64,000 nucleotides of DNA from Candidatus Nitrosopumilus sp. Its GTDB lineage: Archaea; Thermoproteota; Nitrososphaeria; Nitrososphaerales; Nitrosopumilaceae. Each line of letters opens with the position of its first letter. Position 1 is the stretch's first letter. The stretch covers positions 18,026-82,025 of the forward strand of contig NZ_JANQTA010000031.1 in NCBI RefSeq assembly GCF_028278985.1, given 5' to 3'. Both the position numbers and the translations under genes were made by a program. Shown piece after piece: positions 8,131-16,912 of this stretch. Under the pieces are notes generated by a model. It did no database searches, was not told the origin of the DNA, and was given only the letters and a program-made list of their open reading frames with translations.

Positions 8131-8172
8131 CATTGAAAATTAATACATCAAAGTTTTGATAATTTTGTAGTC

Positions 8173-8613
8173 ATGATTACATCTGAAATCAAAGCATTTT
8201 TGGATTTACACAAGTTAGGATATGTTGCCACTGTTTCTGAAGATGGAATGCCCAATCTTTCTCCAAAGGGAACCATAATTGGATGGGATGAAAATACACT
8301 TGCATTTGCAGATATTCGTTCTCCTGACACTATGAAGAATTTACAGTCAAATCCAAATGTGGAGATTAATTCAATTGATCCTCTATCAAGAAAGGGATAT
8401 CTTTTCTCAGGTAAAGCCAGAATTCTAAATGATGGAAGTCAATTTGATGAAATTATGTCATTTTATCGTGATAAAGGCATCAAAAGTCCCATAGGGTCTA
8501 TTGTTCTAGTAGATGTCTCAAAGGTCTCTGAAGTGACTTCTCCACTATATGATATGGGACTCTCTGAGGATGATATTAGGGCAAAATGGAAAAAGCATTT
8601 TGAGAATCTATGA
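8173..8613 (+). CDS. pyridoxamine 5'-phosphate oxidase-like flavoprotein
   Basis: The 146-residue protein matches the PNPOx-like split-barrel family: YVATVSEDGMPNLSPKG near residue 17, then FADIRSPDTMKNLQSNP, VEINSID and KGYLFSGKA. Members bind FMN or F420 and reduce or oxidise varied substrates. The organism makes F420 (cofG, cofH, cofC and cofD are present), so an F420 cofactor is possible but cannot be decided from sequence. Its 3' end overlaps the convergent coiled-coil gene by 6 nt. Confidence 0.85.
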   Translation: MITSEIKAFLDLHKLGYVATVSEDGMPNLSPKGTIIGWDENTLAFADIRSPDTMKNLQSNPNVEINSIDPLSRKGYLFSGKARILNDGSQFDEIMSFYRDKGIKSPIGSIVLVDVSKVSEVTSPLYDMGLSEDDIRAKWKKHFENL

Positions 8614-9381
8614 TTCTGATTTTAACTTTTCAAGTTCTTTTCTAGTTTCAGCATGTGCTTCTCTTTCTTTTTCTAAAAGATTCTGAACTGTATCAAGTTC
8701 TTTTTGAGTTGTACTTAGTTTTGATTTTAAAGAACCTACAACTGCACTTGCAGCTTCAATGACTCCTGAAGATACATCTTTTCCAGTTTCGCCTTCTATG
8801 AATTTTCTTTCTTTAGGAGTTAAAACACTTGTATCTTGGAATTGATCTTTTTTCTCTAGTTCTTCTTTAGCATTATACAATCTTGAATTTGCTTCTTCAA
8901 GTTCTTTTTCGACATCAATTTGCTGTTTTCTAATTAAATGAAGATCTGACTGTCCTTTGGTCATTTCTTCCTTTACTTTTTCATGCTCTTTTGTCATTTC
9001 TTCAAGCTCTTTTTTGATTTTCTCTAGTTCAGCTTCAGTTTTTACAAACTCAGTTTGTTTTGCATCATCTTTGATTCTATCTAGTCCTTTGATTTTCTCT
9101 AAAATTGATTTATGTTCTCTTTGTGCAACATCTAATTCTAATTTTTTCTGGTTTAGCTCTTTTTTTACCATCATTAAATTACTGATGGTAGCGTCATACT
9201 CATCTTTTACAATTTTCACTCGTTCTAAGAGTTGGTCTCTTTCTGCTTTTTGCTCTTTGACTTGAAATTCCAGTTTTTCTAATGCTGTTAGTAGTTCTCC
9301 TTTACGTGGTTCGTCTTCGTTTTCTTTTTTTAGACTCTCTTCAGCATATCCTTCTTCCTTCTTTTTTCCAAAAAATCCCAT
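8608..9381 (-). CDS. long coiled-coil protein
   Basis: The 257-residue product is almost entirely heptad-patterned and rich in E, K, L and Q. It runs from residue 20 to 165 (LEKLEFQVKEQKAERDQL onward) and again at 220-257 (TQKELDTVQNLLEKEREAH). A short break at about residues 180-215 reads SVLTPKERKFIEGETGKD. It has no signal peptide. It is the last gene of the elp3-lysS-small membrane protein group and lies 7 nt after the membrane protein gene. A structural or tethering role is inferred only. Confidence 0.75.
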   Translation of the reverse strand: MGFFGKKKEEGYAEESLKKENEDEPRKGELLTALEKLEFQVKEQKAERDQLLERVKIVKDEYDATISNLMMVKKELNQKKLELDVAQREHKSILEKIKGLDRIKDDAKQTEFVKTEAELEKIKKELEEMTKEHEKVKEEMTKGQSDLHLIRKQQIDVEKELEEANSRLYNAKEELEKKDQFQDTSVLTPKERKFIEGETGKDVSSGVIEAASAVVGSLKSKLSTTQKELDTVQNLLEKEREAHAETRKELEKLKSES

Positions 9382-9388
9382 TTCTCTC

Positions 9389-9589
9389 TTACACCTTTCT
9401 TTGTCTTCCTTTGATAAATTTCAGATAAAACCCAATTGCTCCAATAATTATTCCCCCGATTAATGAAACTGTGCCTAATTCAGGCATACTTGGATAGATA
9501 TTTGGGGCCAAAAATAACAATAGTGCACCAAAAATTATGAGTGCAAACCCTCCGCTGTTTTTTGATCTGTTGTGTTCGCTATGAGCCAT
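9389..9589 (-). CDS. two-span small membrane protein
   Basis: The 66-residue protein has a polar start (AHSEHNRSKNSGG) and two hydrophobic helices (FALIIFGALLLFLAPNIYP and VSLIGGIIIGAIGFYL), ending KFIKGRQRKV. It starts 2 nt after the lysS stop and precedes the coiled-coil gene by 7 nt, so it is in their operon. Function unknown. Confidence 0.7.
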   Translation of the reverse strand: MAHSEHNRSKNSGGFALIIFGALLLFLAPNIYPSMPELGTVSLIGGIIIGAIGFYLKFIKGRQRKV

Positions 9590-9591
9590 AC

Positions 9592-11181
9592 CTATACGTA
9601 TTCTGAAATTGTTTTTGCAACCTGCTTTCTTCCAATATCTGAAATGAATGGACCTATCTTTGGACCTCTGGATGTCCCTAAGATTATCTGATACAATATT
9701 TTGAAAAAGTCTTTTGGTTGCACATCATTTGATTTTGCAATCTGGTAAATTGTATTTTGAATATCTTCAGGCTCTTCATCTCCTCCCAATTTCTCAACAA
9801 GAATTCTTAATGCCTTTTTAGCAGTTTCATCTAAATCAATTTCAGTTTTTTCTTGTTCATCAAATTCATCTGAGTAATTTCCTGCAATCTCAATTAGCTC
9901 TTCAATTTCTGGTTCTGGATTTTTAATTACTCCATAGTCAAGGAGTTTTTTCATTACCCTGTCTTTTCTATCTTCTTTGAATATTTTTGATAGTTCTACT
10001 AGTAATCTGTAGTTGACATGTGTACTTGCTTGCTTTGGTGGATTCAACAAGTTGACATATTCATAGAGTCCTTTTGATTTTGTCAGCTTTGCAGGATTAT
10101 CTACCTTGATTCTTCCAAAATAGATGTCTTCTAATTCATTATATTCGCCCATCAATGATGGTATGTCTTCTAAACCTAATTCTCTAGCTCCTGTGATTCT
10201 CTTATACAACAATAGCAAAATTGATTTTGGACTTCCAAATTCCATCCATCTCTGTGCTGTTAGAACATTACCCAAAGATTTTGAAATCTTTTTTCCTCCT
10301 TTGTCTAGGAACATTTCATATTTTACATGATGAGGATGTGGGAACTGTAAAATTTCATCTGCAACCCAATCATTTACTTTAACTGAATCCATGATGTCTT
10401 TTCCATATGCTTCAAATCTAATGTCAAATGCAGCCCATCGTGCAGCAAATTCTACTTTCCAGGCTAGTTTTCCCAAGTCTTTTGTGATATCTGCTTCTCC
10501 TTCATAGCAGCACCCTTTGACCTTTTTTCCACCAATTTCTACATCATGACATCTGTACTTTACCTTCTTTTCATCAGCAATGTACTCTATTGCCTCTGCT
10601 GTGTAGAGGCGATTACATTGTGCACATACTGGAAAATATGGCAAATATTTTTGATATTTTTCTTGTCCTACTAGTTCTGCAATTTTATCTCCAATCTTGG
10701 TACTGTTTTGCAAAATTGTATGGATTTGGTCTTTGAGTAATCCCTTTTCGTAAGTTTCTTTAGCACGTCTGAATTCATATTTTATTCCGACCTTTTCTAA
10801 TCCCTCTAGGAGGATGCTACTCATGTGCATTCCATACGAATCATGTTCTCCATAAGGATCTGGAATGAGTGAAACTGGTTTTGCAATATGTTCTTCTAAT
10901 CCAAAATCTTTCATTCCTTCTGGAATCTTTCTTAGTCCATCAAGATCATCTGAATATGCAATTAATTCTGATTTGTATCCTAAATTCTCTAATGCAAGTT
11001 TAACACCATATGCTCTAACTGCATCCCCTAAACTTCCAATATGGGGAATTCCTGATGCCCCGAGACCACTTTCCACTCTTAAAACATCTGTATTTCTGCC
11101 AAGTGATTTTTCTCGTTCTAATAATTCATGTGCTAATTTGTCAATCCAAGTTCCTTTACCTATGATTTCTTGTTCAGACAT
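9592..11181 (-). CDS. lysS: class I lysyl-tRNA synthetase
   Basis: This 529-residue enzyme charges tRNA-Lys. It is the class I form found mainly in archaea. The HIGH-type motif appears as PHIG at residues 46-49 within ASGIPHIGSLGD, and the KMSKS-type motif is KISKS near residue 300. A Cys-rich insertion (FPVCAQCNRLY ... KVKGCCYEGE) fits a zinc-binding element. It starts 3 nt after the elp3 stop, so the two translation-related genes are cotranscribed. Confidence 0.95.
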   Translation of the reverse strand: MSEQEIIGKGTWIDKLAHELLEREKSLGRNTDVLRVESGLGASGIPHIGSLGDAVRAYGVKLALENLGYKSELIAYSDDLDGLRKIPEGMKDFGLEEHIAKPVSLIPDPYGEHDSYGMHMSSILLEGLEKVGIKYEFRRAKETYEKGLLKDQIHTILQNSTKIGDKIAELVGQEKYQKYLPYFPVCAQCNRLYTAEAIEYIADEKKVKYRCHDVEIGGKKVKGCCYEGEADITKDLGKLAWKVEFAARWAAFDIRFEAYGKDIMDSVKVNDWVADEILQFPHPHHVKYEMFLDKGGKKISKSLGNVLTAQRWMEFGSPKSILLLLYKRITGARELGLEDIPSLMGEYNELEDIYFGRIKVDNPAKLTKSKGLYEYVNLLNPPKQASTHVNYRLLVELSKIFKEDRKDRVMKKLLDYGVIKNPEPEIEELIEIAGNYSDEFDEQEKTEIDLDETAKKALRILVEKLGGDEEPEDIQNTIYQIAKSNDVQPKDFFKILYQIILGTSRGPKIGPFISDIGRKQVAKTISEYV

Positions 11182-11184
11182 TAA

Positions 11185-12768
11185 CTAACTCAACTCTTTT
11201 GCCATGTATGGCCCATATAACGAATACCCTAGTTTTTGATAATACTCTCTTGTTCCAACTGCACTAATCACCAAAAGTTTCTTTGCATCAAACTCTTCTT
11301 TTGATATTTTCTCAGCTTCTTTCATCAACTTTTTACCAAATCCAGAATGTTGAATTTCATTTTCCTCCTTTTCTCCAATCTTCAAGGATTTACCATACAC
11401 GTGTAGTTCTCTCACAATACATGTGTATTTGACTTCATCCCTATGTGCATCATCACTTGGTTTTCTTAATCTCAAAAATCCATAAATTGATTCATCTTCG
11501 TCTTCAAATGACAAGAATACTTCTTTTCCTCCTGATGAATCATAATCTACCCGTGTTAGTTTGATGTCTTTTTCTTCTGGATTGGATTTTGTCAATCCTG
11601 CCTCTCTACATCTAATGCATTTGCAAGACAAGCCATGTTTGGCAAGATTTTGGAGCACTATTTGTCTGAGATTTCCTGCTTTAGGCCCTGCAATGATTTC
11701 ATTTGGAGAAATTTCTCTTTGTACACGCATGATTCTGACCCACTTTGGAATGTCCTTTTTTACTTCAGTTAAGACATTGATCATATCTTCATTGGAATAT
11801 GGAGTGTATTTTCCAAGTTTGTATTCTTCATACATTGGAGTATTTTCAATAACTAGTGATGGGTATATCTTTAACATATCTGGACGAAGGTCTGAATCTG
11901 AAAATAATTTCTTAAAATCTGCAACATCTCCTTCTGGTGTCATTGTAGGAAGGCCTGGCATCATATGTGCAACTAGTTTGTAACCTGCATCCTTTGAAAT
12001 CTGAAATGATTCAACTACATCTTGATAGTTGTGACCTCTGTTTACAATCTCATAAACTCTTTCTTGAAGAGATTGAACCCCGATTTCAATTCTAGTAATT
12101 CCATAATCTAACATCCAATCAACATGTTCTTTTTTGCAGTAATCTGGTTTAGTTTCAATTGTAAATCCTACATTTCTTATTGAAGCGCGTTCGTTGTTTT
12201 GTTTTGCTTCCTCTAGTGTTTTTGAATCTGTTCCGTTTAATGCATCATAACAGGATTTGATAAAATTTTCTTGATAGTCTTTTGGCATAAACAAAAATGT
12301 TCCACCAACAATAACAATTTCCATTTTTGATGGGTCATGGCCAAATGCAATTAGTTTATCGATTTTTGTTGTAATTTGTAATTTAGGATCATATTCATTT
12401 TCTATTGCATTTAGTGTGGATGGTTCATTTCCGGTGTAACTATTTGGAGAATTAAATTCAATACCTCCTGGACAATATGAGCATCTTCCATGTGGACATG
12501 CATATGGTTTTGGCATTAATGCAACTACTGCAACACCTGATGCCGTTTTTGCAGGTTTTTTGAGTAACACTTTACGTAATTGCTCAAATTCTGAATTTTT
12601 TGCAACTGATAAAATTTCATGATTTCTTGGAATTCTATCAAGAGAATATTTTGCACATATTTTTTTGATTTCTTCTTTTACTTGTTTTCTACTAGGTTTT
12701 GAAAATGTAAGCAAATTTTGAGTAATCTCATTACATGCTTTGTATAATTCAGAATCTAGCTTATTCAT
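11185..12768 (-). CDS. elp3: Elp3-family tRNA uridine(34) acetyltransferase, radical SAM
   Basis: The 527-residue protein is archaeal Elp3, which starts cm5U-type modification at tRNA wobble uridine. A radical SAM cluster motif lies at residues 91-99 (CPHGRCSYC; C91, C96 and C99). A conserved GRCxYCPGG stretch, the TIETKPDY strand and the central CKCIRCREAG cluster follow. The C-terminal part (about 400-527) is a GNAT acetyltransferase fold with SGFGKKLMKEAE as the acetyl-CoA loop. It is first in an operon with lysS. Confidence 0.95.
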   Translation of the reverse strand: MNKLDSELYKACNEITQNLLTFSKPSRKQVKEEIKKICAKYSLDRIPRNHEILSVAKNSEFEQLRKVLLKKPAKTASGVAVVALMPKPYACPHGRCSYCPGGIEFNSPNSYTGNEPSTLNAIENEYDPKLQITTKIDKLIAFGHDPSKMEIVIVGGTFLFMPKDYQENFIKSCYDALNGTDSKTLEEAKQNNERASIRNVGFTIETKPDYCKKEHVDWMLDYGITRIEIGVQSLQERVYEIVNRGHNYQDVVESFQISKDAGYKLVAHMMPGLPTMTPEGDVADFKKLFSDSDLRPDMLKIYPSLVIENTPMYEEYKLGKYTPYSNEDMINVLTEVKKDIPKWVRIMRVQREISPNEIIAGPKAGNLRQIVLQNLAKHGLSCKCIRCREAGLTKSNPEEKDIKLTRVDYDSSGGKEVFLSFEDEDESIYGFLRLRKPSDDAHRDEVKYTCIVRELHVYGKSLKIGEKEENEIQHSGFGKKLMKEAEKISKEEFDAKKLLVISAVGTREYYQKLGYSLYGPYMAKELS

Positions 12769-12824
12769 GACTGCTCAATTCGATTTAGACATAAATTCGT
12801 TAAATAATTTGGCTTATTTTGTGC

Positions 12825-13034
12825 CTATCTTCGCCTGGTGGTTCGTTTTGTTTTTGATGCTCTTCTAGCTGGTTTTCTCTTTGCTACCTTCTTCTTTGCA
12901 GCAGTCTTTCTAGCTGGTTTTCTCTTTGTTGTGCCAGCTGCCATCTTCTTTATTTGACTAAGATCAGTTAGAATATTTTTGATCTCTGCTAACATGTTTG
13001 CTCTAAATTGTTCGTTAGTTGTTTCTGATGACAT
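12825..13034 (-). CDS. histone H1-like lysine/arginine-rich protein
   Basis: The 69-residue protein has an N-terminal amphipathic helix (NEQFRANMLAEIKNILTDL) and a highly basic tail (residues 38-69) made of KPARK/KKK/KRKPARR repeats. The tail resembles the C-terminal domain of histone H1 and bacterial AlgP/HctB-type proteins and should bind DNA or RNA without sequence preference. It lies alone between elp3 and the antiporter gene. Confidence 0.75.
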   Translation of the reverse strand: MSSETTNEQFRANMLAEIKNILTDLSQIKKMAAGTTKRKPARKTAAKKKVAKRKPARRASKTKRTTRRR

Positions 13035-13082
13035 GTAATATTTTGATGACCATCTCTGATCAATTTAAGACTTTATGATGAA

Positions 13083-14333
13083 TTATTCTGGTTTTTGTTC
13101 TATTTCTTCACTTGGCGGATCATCGCCTTTTTTCTGTTCTTTTCTGTATTCCATCTTCAACCAAATTGGTGTGATGATGGTGGTTACTGCTACCATGATT
13201 ACAATTGTTGAATATACTTCTGAAGTTAGAACTCCTGCAGTGACTCCTACTCCTGCAACAATCAGCCCTACTTCTCCTCTTGAAATCATTCCGATTCCTA
13301 CTCTTAGTCCTTGAGCTTTGCTTTTCAAAAAGAACATTGCAGGCAGTCCACATCCAAATAGTTTTGTTGCAACAGCTACTGCTATGACTGCTCCGCTTAA
13401 CATCAGAATGTTAATGTCTACTGCTCTAAGATCTACTTGAGCTCCAATGATTGCAAAGAATAATGGTGCAAATATCAGACCTATCTTTCCGATGAAATTC
13501 TCTACTTTTTCGAATACTTTGGTAGTGGATAACGCCATTCCTACTGCAAATGCCCCTACAATCGGTGACAATCCAATTGAACCTGCAAGTGCCGCTGCAC
13601 CAAAGAACGCCGCAGTTGCGATTCCTTCAACACTACCTTTGGCCTTCCATAATCTTGGTGTGATGACTCTGGGTATTACAATTACAGCAACAATCAGCAT
13701 TATTGCAAAGAATCCAAGTACCTGTAGAATTGTAATCATTACATCTGTAATCTCGATACTATCGATTCCTGCATCTGAGCCCGTAATTGAAATTACTACC
13801 GATAACACTGCAATTGCTAAAATATCATCAACAACCGCTGCACCAATAATTAATCTAGCTTCGGGAGTCTTGATTTTTCCAAACTCGTTTAACACCTGAA
13901 TCGAAATCGCTATACTTGTCGCCGTCAGCGCCGTCGCAATTAACATTGATTCTAACGCTTCGAATCCAAATACGCCAAATACTGCAAACCCTGCAAAAAA
14001 TGGAACAACAACTCCTAATGTTCCAACTGTAAATGATGCCTTTCCCCCTCTAAGGAATTCTTTTGGAGTCATTTCTAATCCTGCCATAAACAAAATCACG
14101 ATTGCACCCATCTCACCTAGAATCTTAATCTCACTGTTGATTTGCAACAATTGTTTTCCATCAATTACAAAGAATTGTCCAAGTGCAAATGGACCTACTA
14201 TCATACCAGCTAACAATTCACCCAAAACTATTGGGAGCTTTAATCTGAGGAAAAGTTCTGCCATCAGTTTGGCAGCAAACAATAGAATTCCTACTCCGAT
14301 AATTGTTTCAATCAGATGTGCCTCTGCTGCCAT
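13083..14333 (-). CDS. cation:proton antiporter (CPA2/Kef type)
   Basis: The 416-residue protein has about 12 membrane spans. It begins with a typical CPA2 motif (LRLKLPIVLGELLAGMIVGP) and carries the paired acidic residues of the ion site in AAVVDDILAIAVLSVV (near residues 165-180). GAFAVGMALS and FFAIIGAQVD also fit the family. There is no TrkA-N or RCK domain at the C-terminus, which ends in a short charged tail. It should exchange Na+ or K+ for H+ across the cell membrane. Confidence 0.88.
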   Translation of the reverse strand: MAAEAHLIETIIGVGILLFAAKLMAELFLRLKLPIVLGELLAGMIVGPFALGQFFVIDGKQLLQINSEIKILGEMGAIVILFMAGLEMTPKEFLRGGKASFTVGTLGVVVPFFAGFAVFGVFGFEALESMLIATALTATSIAISIQVLNEFGKIKTPEARLIIGAAVVDDILAIAVLSVVISITGSDAGIDSIEITDVMITILQVLGFFAIMLIVAVIVIPRVITPRLWKAKGSVEGIATAAFFGAAALAGSIGLSPIVGAFAVGMALSTTKVFEKVENFIGKIGLIFAPLFFAIIGAQVDLRAVDINILMLSGAVIAVAVATKLFGCGLPAMFFLKSKAQGLRVGIGMISRGEVGLIVAGVGVTAGVLTSEVYSTIVIMVAVTTIITPIWLKMEYRKEQKKGDDPPSEEIEQKPE

Positions 14334-14410
14334 TTTACCTATTATGGCTGTTAAAATGTGTCATATAAGGTGATATCGTGTCGAAAATTATTTTGCATGC
14401 GTTAAATTTT

Positions 14411-14500
14411 TCAATTGAAGATCAAACTGCCTACAACTAGTCCAATTACCACAACTATGGTTGCCATTCCAAGTTTGAATGGTAAGCCGTTTTTGTTCAC
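14411..14500 (-). CDS. single-span microprotein, 29 residues
   Basis: A GTG-started frame encodes MNKNGLPFKLG then one membrane helix (MATIVVVIGLVVGSLIF). It sits between the antiporter and purM genes on the same strand. The basic head plus one span matches other tiny proteins of this window. No function can be assigned. Confidence 0.4.
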   Translation of the reverse strand: MNKNGLPFKLGMATIVVVIGLVVGSLIFN

Positions 14501-14531
14501 AGTGTAATTGTACCTTTTTTCCTTAATATTG

Positions 14532-15554
14532 TTAGGCTATTTTTGTAGAGTTTACAAAAACGCCTTTTTTGGATATTATTTGTCCTATTTCTTGGCTGAC
14601 GATCTTGTGTTTTTTGAAAATTGTTTTGATACGTGTGGCTTGATCTTTTGGTGCCACAACACAGAATCCTACACCCATGTTGAATGTCTTGTACATCTCT
14701 TCAGGCTTTACTCCTTGCTCTTCTACCAATCCCATTATTGGTGGAATCTTTGGAAGTGAATCTATTTCATATCCTATCTTCTTTAGGCGTAAAAGTTTGG
14801 TAAATGCTCCGCCTGTGATATGTGCCAAACCGTTGACTTTGCATTTGTCGATTATTTCTAAAACTGGATTTGTATAGATTTGAGTTGGTTTTAGTAATGC
14901 ATCTCCAATTTTTCCAACTCCTTTTACTTTATCTTTAACAGAATATTTTCCTAGTATTGCTTTTCTTGCCAATGAATATCCATTTGAGTGGATTCCTGTA
15001 CTTTTTGCTCCAATAATCACATCTCCTGATTTGATTTTATTTCCTAACACCATCTTTTTCTTTTCAACTAATCCTACCACCATCCCTGCCAAGTCAAATG
15101 CAAATCCTTTCCCTTCAATTACATCTGGCATGATTGCAGTCTCTCCACCTACAATTGGCATTGCAGATTTTTTTGCACCTGCAACTAATCCTTCTACAAT
15201 CTTTTTGAAAATTTGTTGATCATTTTTGTTTGCAGCGATATAATCTACAAATGATATTGGTGTTGCACCGATACAAATTATGTCATTTACATTCATTGCA
15301 ACACAATCAATTCCTATTGTGTTGTATTTTTTCATCATATTTGCAATTACAACTTTGGTTCCAACTCCATCTGTATGTGTTGCCAAAAGTTTTCCTCCTG
15401 GAATCTCTACGATTCCTGCATAATGTCCAAAACCATGTGCAATCTTTGCTTTTTTCTGAAGTTTGTGAGTTGATGCGATTAATTTCCCAATTGCTAATTG
15501 ACTCTGTTTGATTTTTGAAATATCTACCCCTGCTTTTTTGTATGTCAGAGCCAT
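14532..15554 (-). CDS. purM: phosphoribosylformylglycinamidine cyclo-ligase (AIR synthase)
   Basis: The 340-residue protein catalyses ATP-dependent closure of the imidazole ring in purine synthesis, FGAM to AIR. Family marks are YKKAGVDI at the N-terminus, HTDGVGTK (ATP/Mg region), VAMNVNDI, GGETAIMPDV and STGIHSNGYSL, ending with LAHITGGAF and MGVGFCVV. Length is normal for PurM. Other pur genes are not nearby. Confidence 0.95.
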   Translation of the reverse strand: MALTYKKAGVDISKIKQSQLAIGKLIASTHKLQKKAKIAHGFGHYAGIVEIPGGKLLATHTDGVGTKVVIANMMKKYNTIGIDCVAMNVNDIICIGATPISFVDYIAANKNDQQIFKKIVEGLVAGAKKSAMPIVGGETAIMPDVIEGKGFAFDLAGMVVGLVEKKKMVLGNKIKSGDVIIGAKSTGIHSNGYSLARKAILGKYSVKDKVKGVGKIGDALLKPTQIYTNPVLEIIDKCKVNGLAHITGGAFTKLLRLKKIGYEIDSLPKIPPIMGLVEEQGVKPEEMYKTFNMGVGFCVVAPKDQATRIKTIFKKHKIVSQEIGQIISKKGVFVNSTKIA

Positions 15555-15603
15555 AGTTTGATGCGTATTTGCTTTGAATAAAAGAATTTGCTTACTTATT
15601 CGA

Positions 15604-16368
15604 TCACATGTACATGCCAGCTATCTCTTCTCTATGTTCTACATATTTCTGAGATAATTCACTAAATTCTGAATGAATTCTCTCTTTCTCTTCTTGGAGT
15701 TCTGTGGTGTCGATATTCATCTCATAAAATCGATTTAGGGCCTCAATCAGGGTTGCAGCTGCTCCTGAATCAGGGGCTACTTTGTTTGCTTTTGCTAATA
15801 GTGTCAAACCTTGAATCTCTCTTACTAGGCATTCGTTTAGTATGCCTCCTGGAATTCCTGTGATAAATCCCTGTGGAATCATGCTGATATCTTTGTCTGC
15901 CATTGTTCTTACCAAATCTTCTTCTGCAGCACAGTATGCTTTGTCGTCATGTTCGTTGCTTGCAACTCCATCTAAAATGACAATTTCTTTTGAGCCCTTT
16001 TCTGCTGCCCAATCTAAAATTGTAGATACTAGTGAATACAGCCCTTCCATCCTTAATGTGATTTCACAAATTATTGCACAAACACTTCCTTCTGGATTTG
16101 CATAGAATCTAAATGGATGACGTAGTCTTCCTCTCATAAAGACAGTTGATGGTGGGAGATATTTTGATCTCATTACACCAATTTCTTCCATTTTTAATTT
16201 CTCTATGATGTGATTTATTGCAACAGGTCCAACTAGACCTGCCCCTACAAATCCTGCAAAAATTATTGGATTTTTTAGTTCTGTTTTTTTTATTTCAAAT
16301 ACTTCGGCATCTGGAAATTCTTGTTGCACGTTTATCGTCGATTTGTTCTGTCTAATTACTATACTCAC
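15604..16368 (-). CDS. PAC2-family proteasome assembly chaperone
   Basis: The 254-residue protein matches the archaeal PAC2 (formerly DUF75) family: NPIIFAGFVGAGLVGPVAINHII near residue 33, then EIVILDGVAS and GFITGIPGGILNECL, with a C-terminal helical tail. Archaeal members are related to eukaryotic proteasome assembly chaperones; direct function in thaumarchaea is inferred. It starts 22 nt after the stop of the winged-helix gene. Confidence 0.85.
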   Translation of the reverse strand: MSIVIRQNKSTINVQQEFPDAEVFEIKKTELKNPIIFAGFVGAGLVGPVAINHIIEKLKMEEIGVMRSKYLPPSTVFMRGRLRHPFRFYANPEGSVCAIICEITLRMEGLYSLVSTILDWAAEKGSKEIVILDGVASNEHDDKAYCAAEEDLVRTMADKDISMIPQGFITGIPGGILNECLVREIQGLTLLAKANKVAPDSGAAATLIEALNRFYEMNIDTTELQEEKERIHSEFSELSQKYVEHREEIAGMYM

Positions 16369-16390
16369 TAAGTATTTTGTACTCTTTTTG

Positions 16391-16738
16391 TTAGCTGTTT
16401 TTCTGCATAAAGAGACTCAACATGGTTCGTCCCTTGTCTGTAATTGAATAGATCACATTAGATCCAACTGCTTCTTTTTCTATAAAGTTGTAGTCTACAC
16501 ACAAATGAAGATAGTTTAGAAATGATTTCTTCATTCTGATCTTTGATTTTGAATACAATTCTGAAAACGTCATTGGGTTTCCTTTGAGTTGATACAATAG
16601 TTTCAACAATGACAAAGTACTGTAGTCTTTTGTCCTTGCTTTTACTGCATCAAGGATTTGCTCGTCTCTTTTTATTATGAAATCTTCGAATTGATCTGCC
16701 ACCTCAAGTGGTACATATGTTAGTCTTGCTCGCATCAT
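16391..16738 (-). CDS. winged-helix transcriptional regulator
   Basis: The 115-residue protein has an N-terminal helical part and a wHTH between about residues 40 and 110: LLKLLYQLKGNPMTFSELYSKSKI forms the HTH and NVIYSITDKGRTML the wing with the common YxITxKG pattern. A perfect 7-bp inverted repeat (TACCGTA/TACGGTA) starts exactly at its first codon, suggesting autoregulation. It probably shares a transcript with the PAC2 gene. Confidence 0.75.
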   Translation of the reverse strand: MMRARLTYVPLEVADQFEDFIIKRDEQILDAVKARTKDYSTLSLLKLLYQLKGNPMTFSELYSKSKIRMKKSFLNYLHLCVDYNFIEKEAVGSNVIYSITDKGRTMLSLFMQKNS

Positions 16739-16754
16739 ACCGTATGGTACGGTA
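16738..16754. promoter_or_regulatory. inverted repeat, candidate operator
   Basis: TACCGTA, a 3-nt spacer TGG, then TACGGTA form a perfect 7+7 palindrome. Its edge touches the start codon of the winged-helix gene. If that transcript is leaderless, the repeat covers roughly -16 to +1, between TATA box and transcription start, where an archaeal repressor would act. Confidence 0.5.
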
Positions 16755-16912
16755 CTTTACCTTATTAGTCTTTAACTTGAGCTTTGTTGATCTTTCTAGC
16801 TGGTTTTTTTACACCTATTTTTGTGCCTGAATTGATATTTCGTATGACCGATCAAATACTAATGCTGAGAATGACCTTACCGCATAAATAAGACATTTTT
16901 TGGAAAAAATTT

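Noticed and set aside
8957..9265. A 102-codon plus-strand frame rich in S and F opposite the coiled-coil gene.
   Set aside because: It is the antisense of E/K-rich heptads and has no independent coding character.
13120..13899. Several long frames on both strands inside the antiporter gene.
   Set aside because: They are shadows of the minus-strand antiporter, which has clear family motifs; the alternative frames have odd composition (for example runs of His or Ser/Ile/Thr).
16765..16838. A minus-strand frame upstream of the winged-helix gene encodes a lysine-rich peptide ending KKPARKINKAQVKD.
   Set aside because: It resembles the H1-like tail, but there is no ATG, GTG or TTG before it after the preceding stop, so it cannot be called as a gene.
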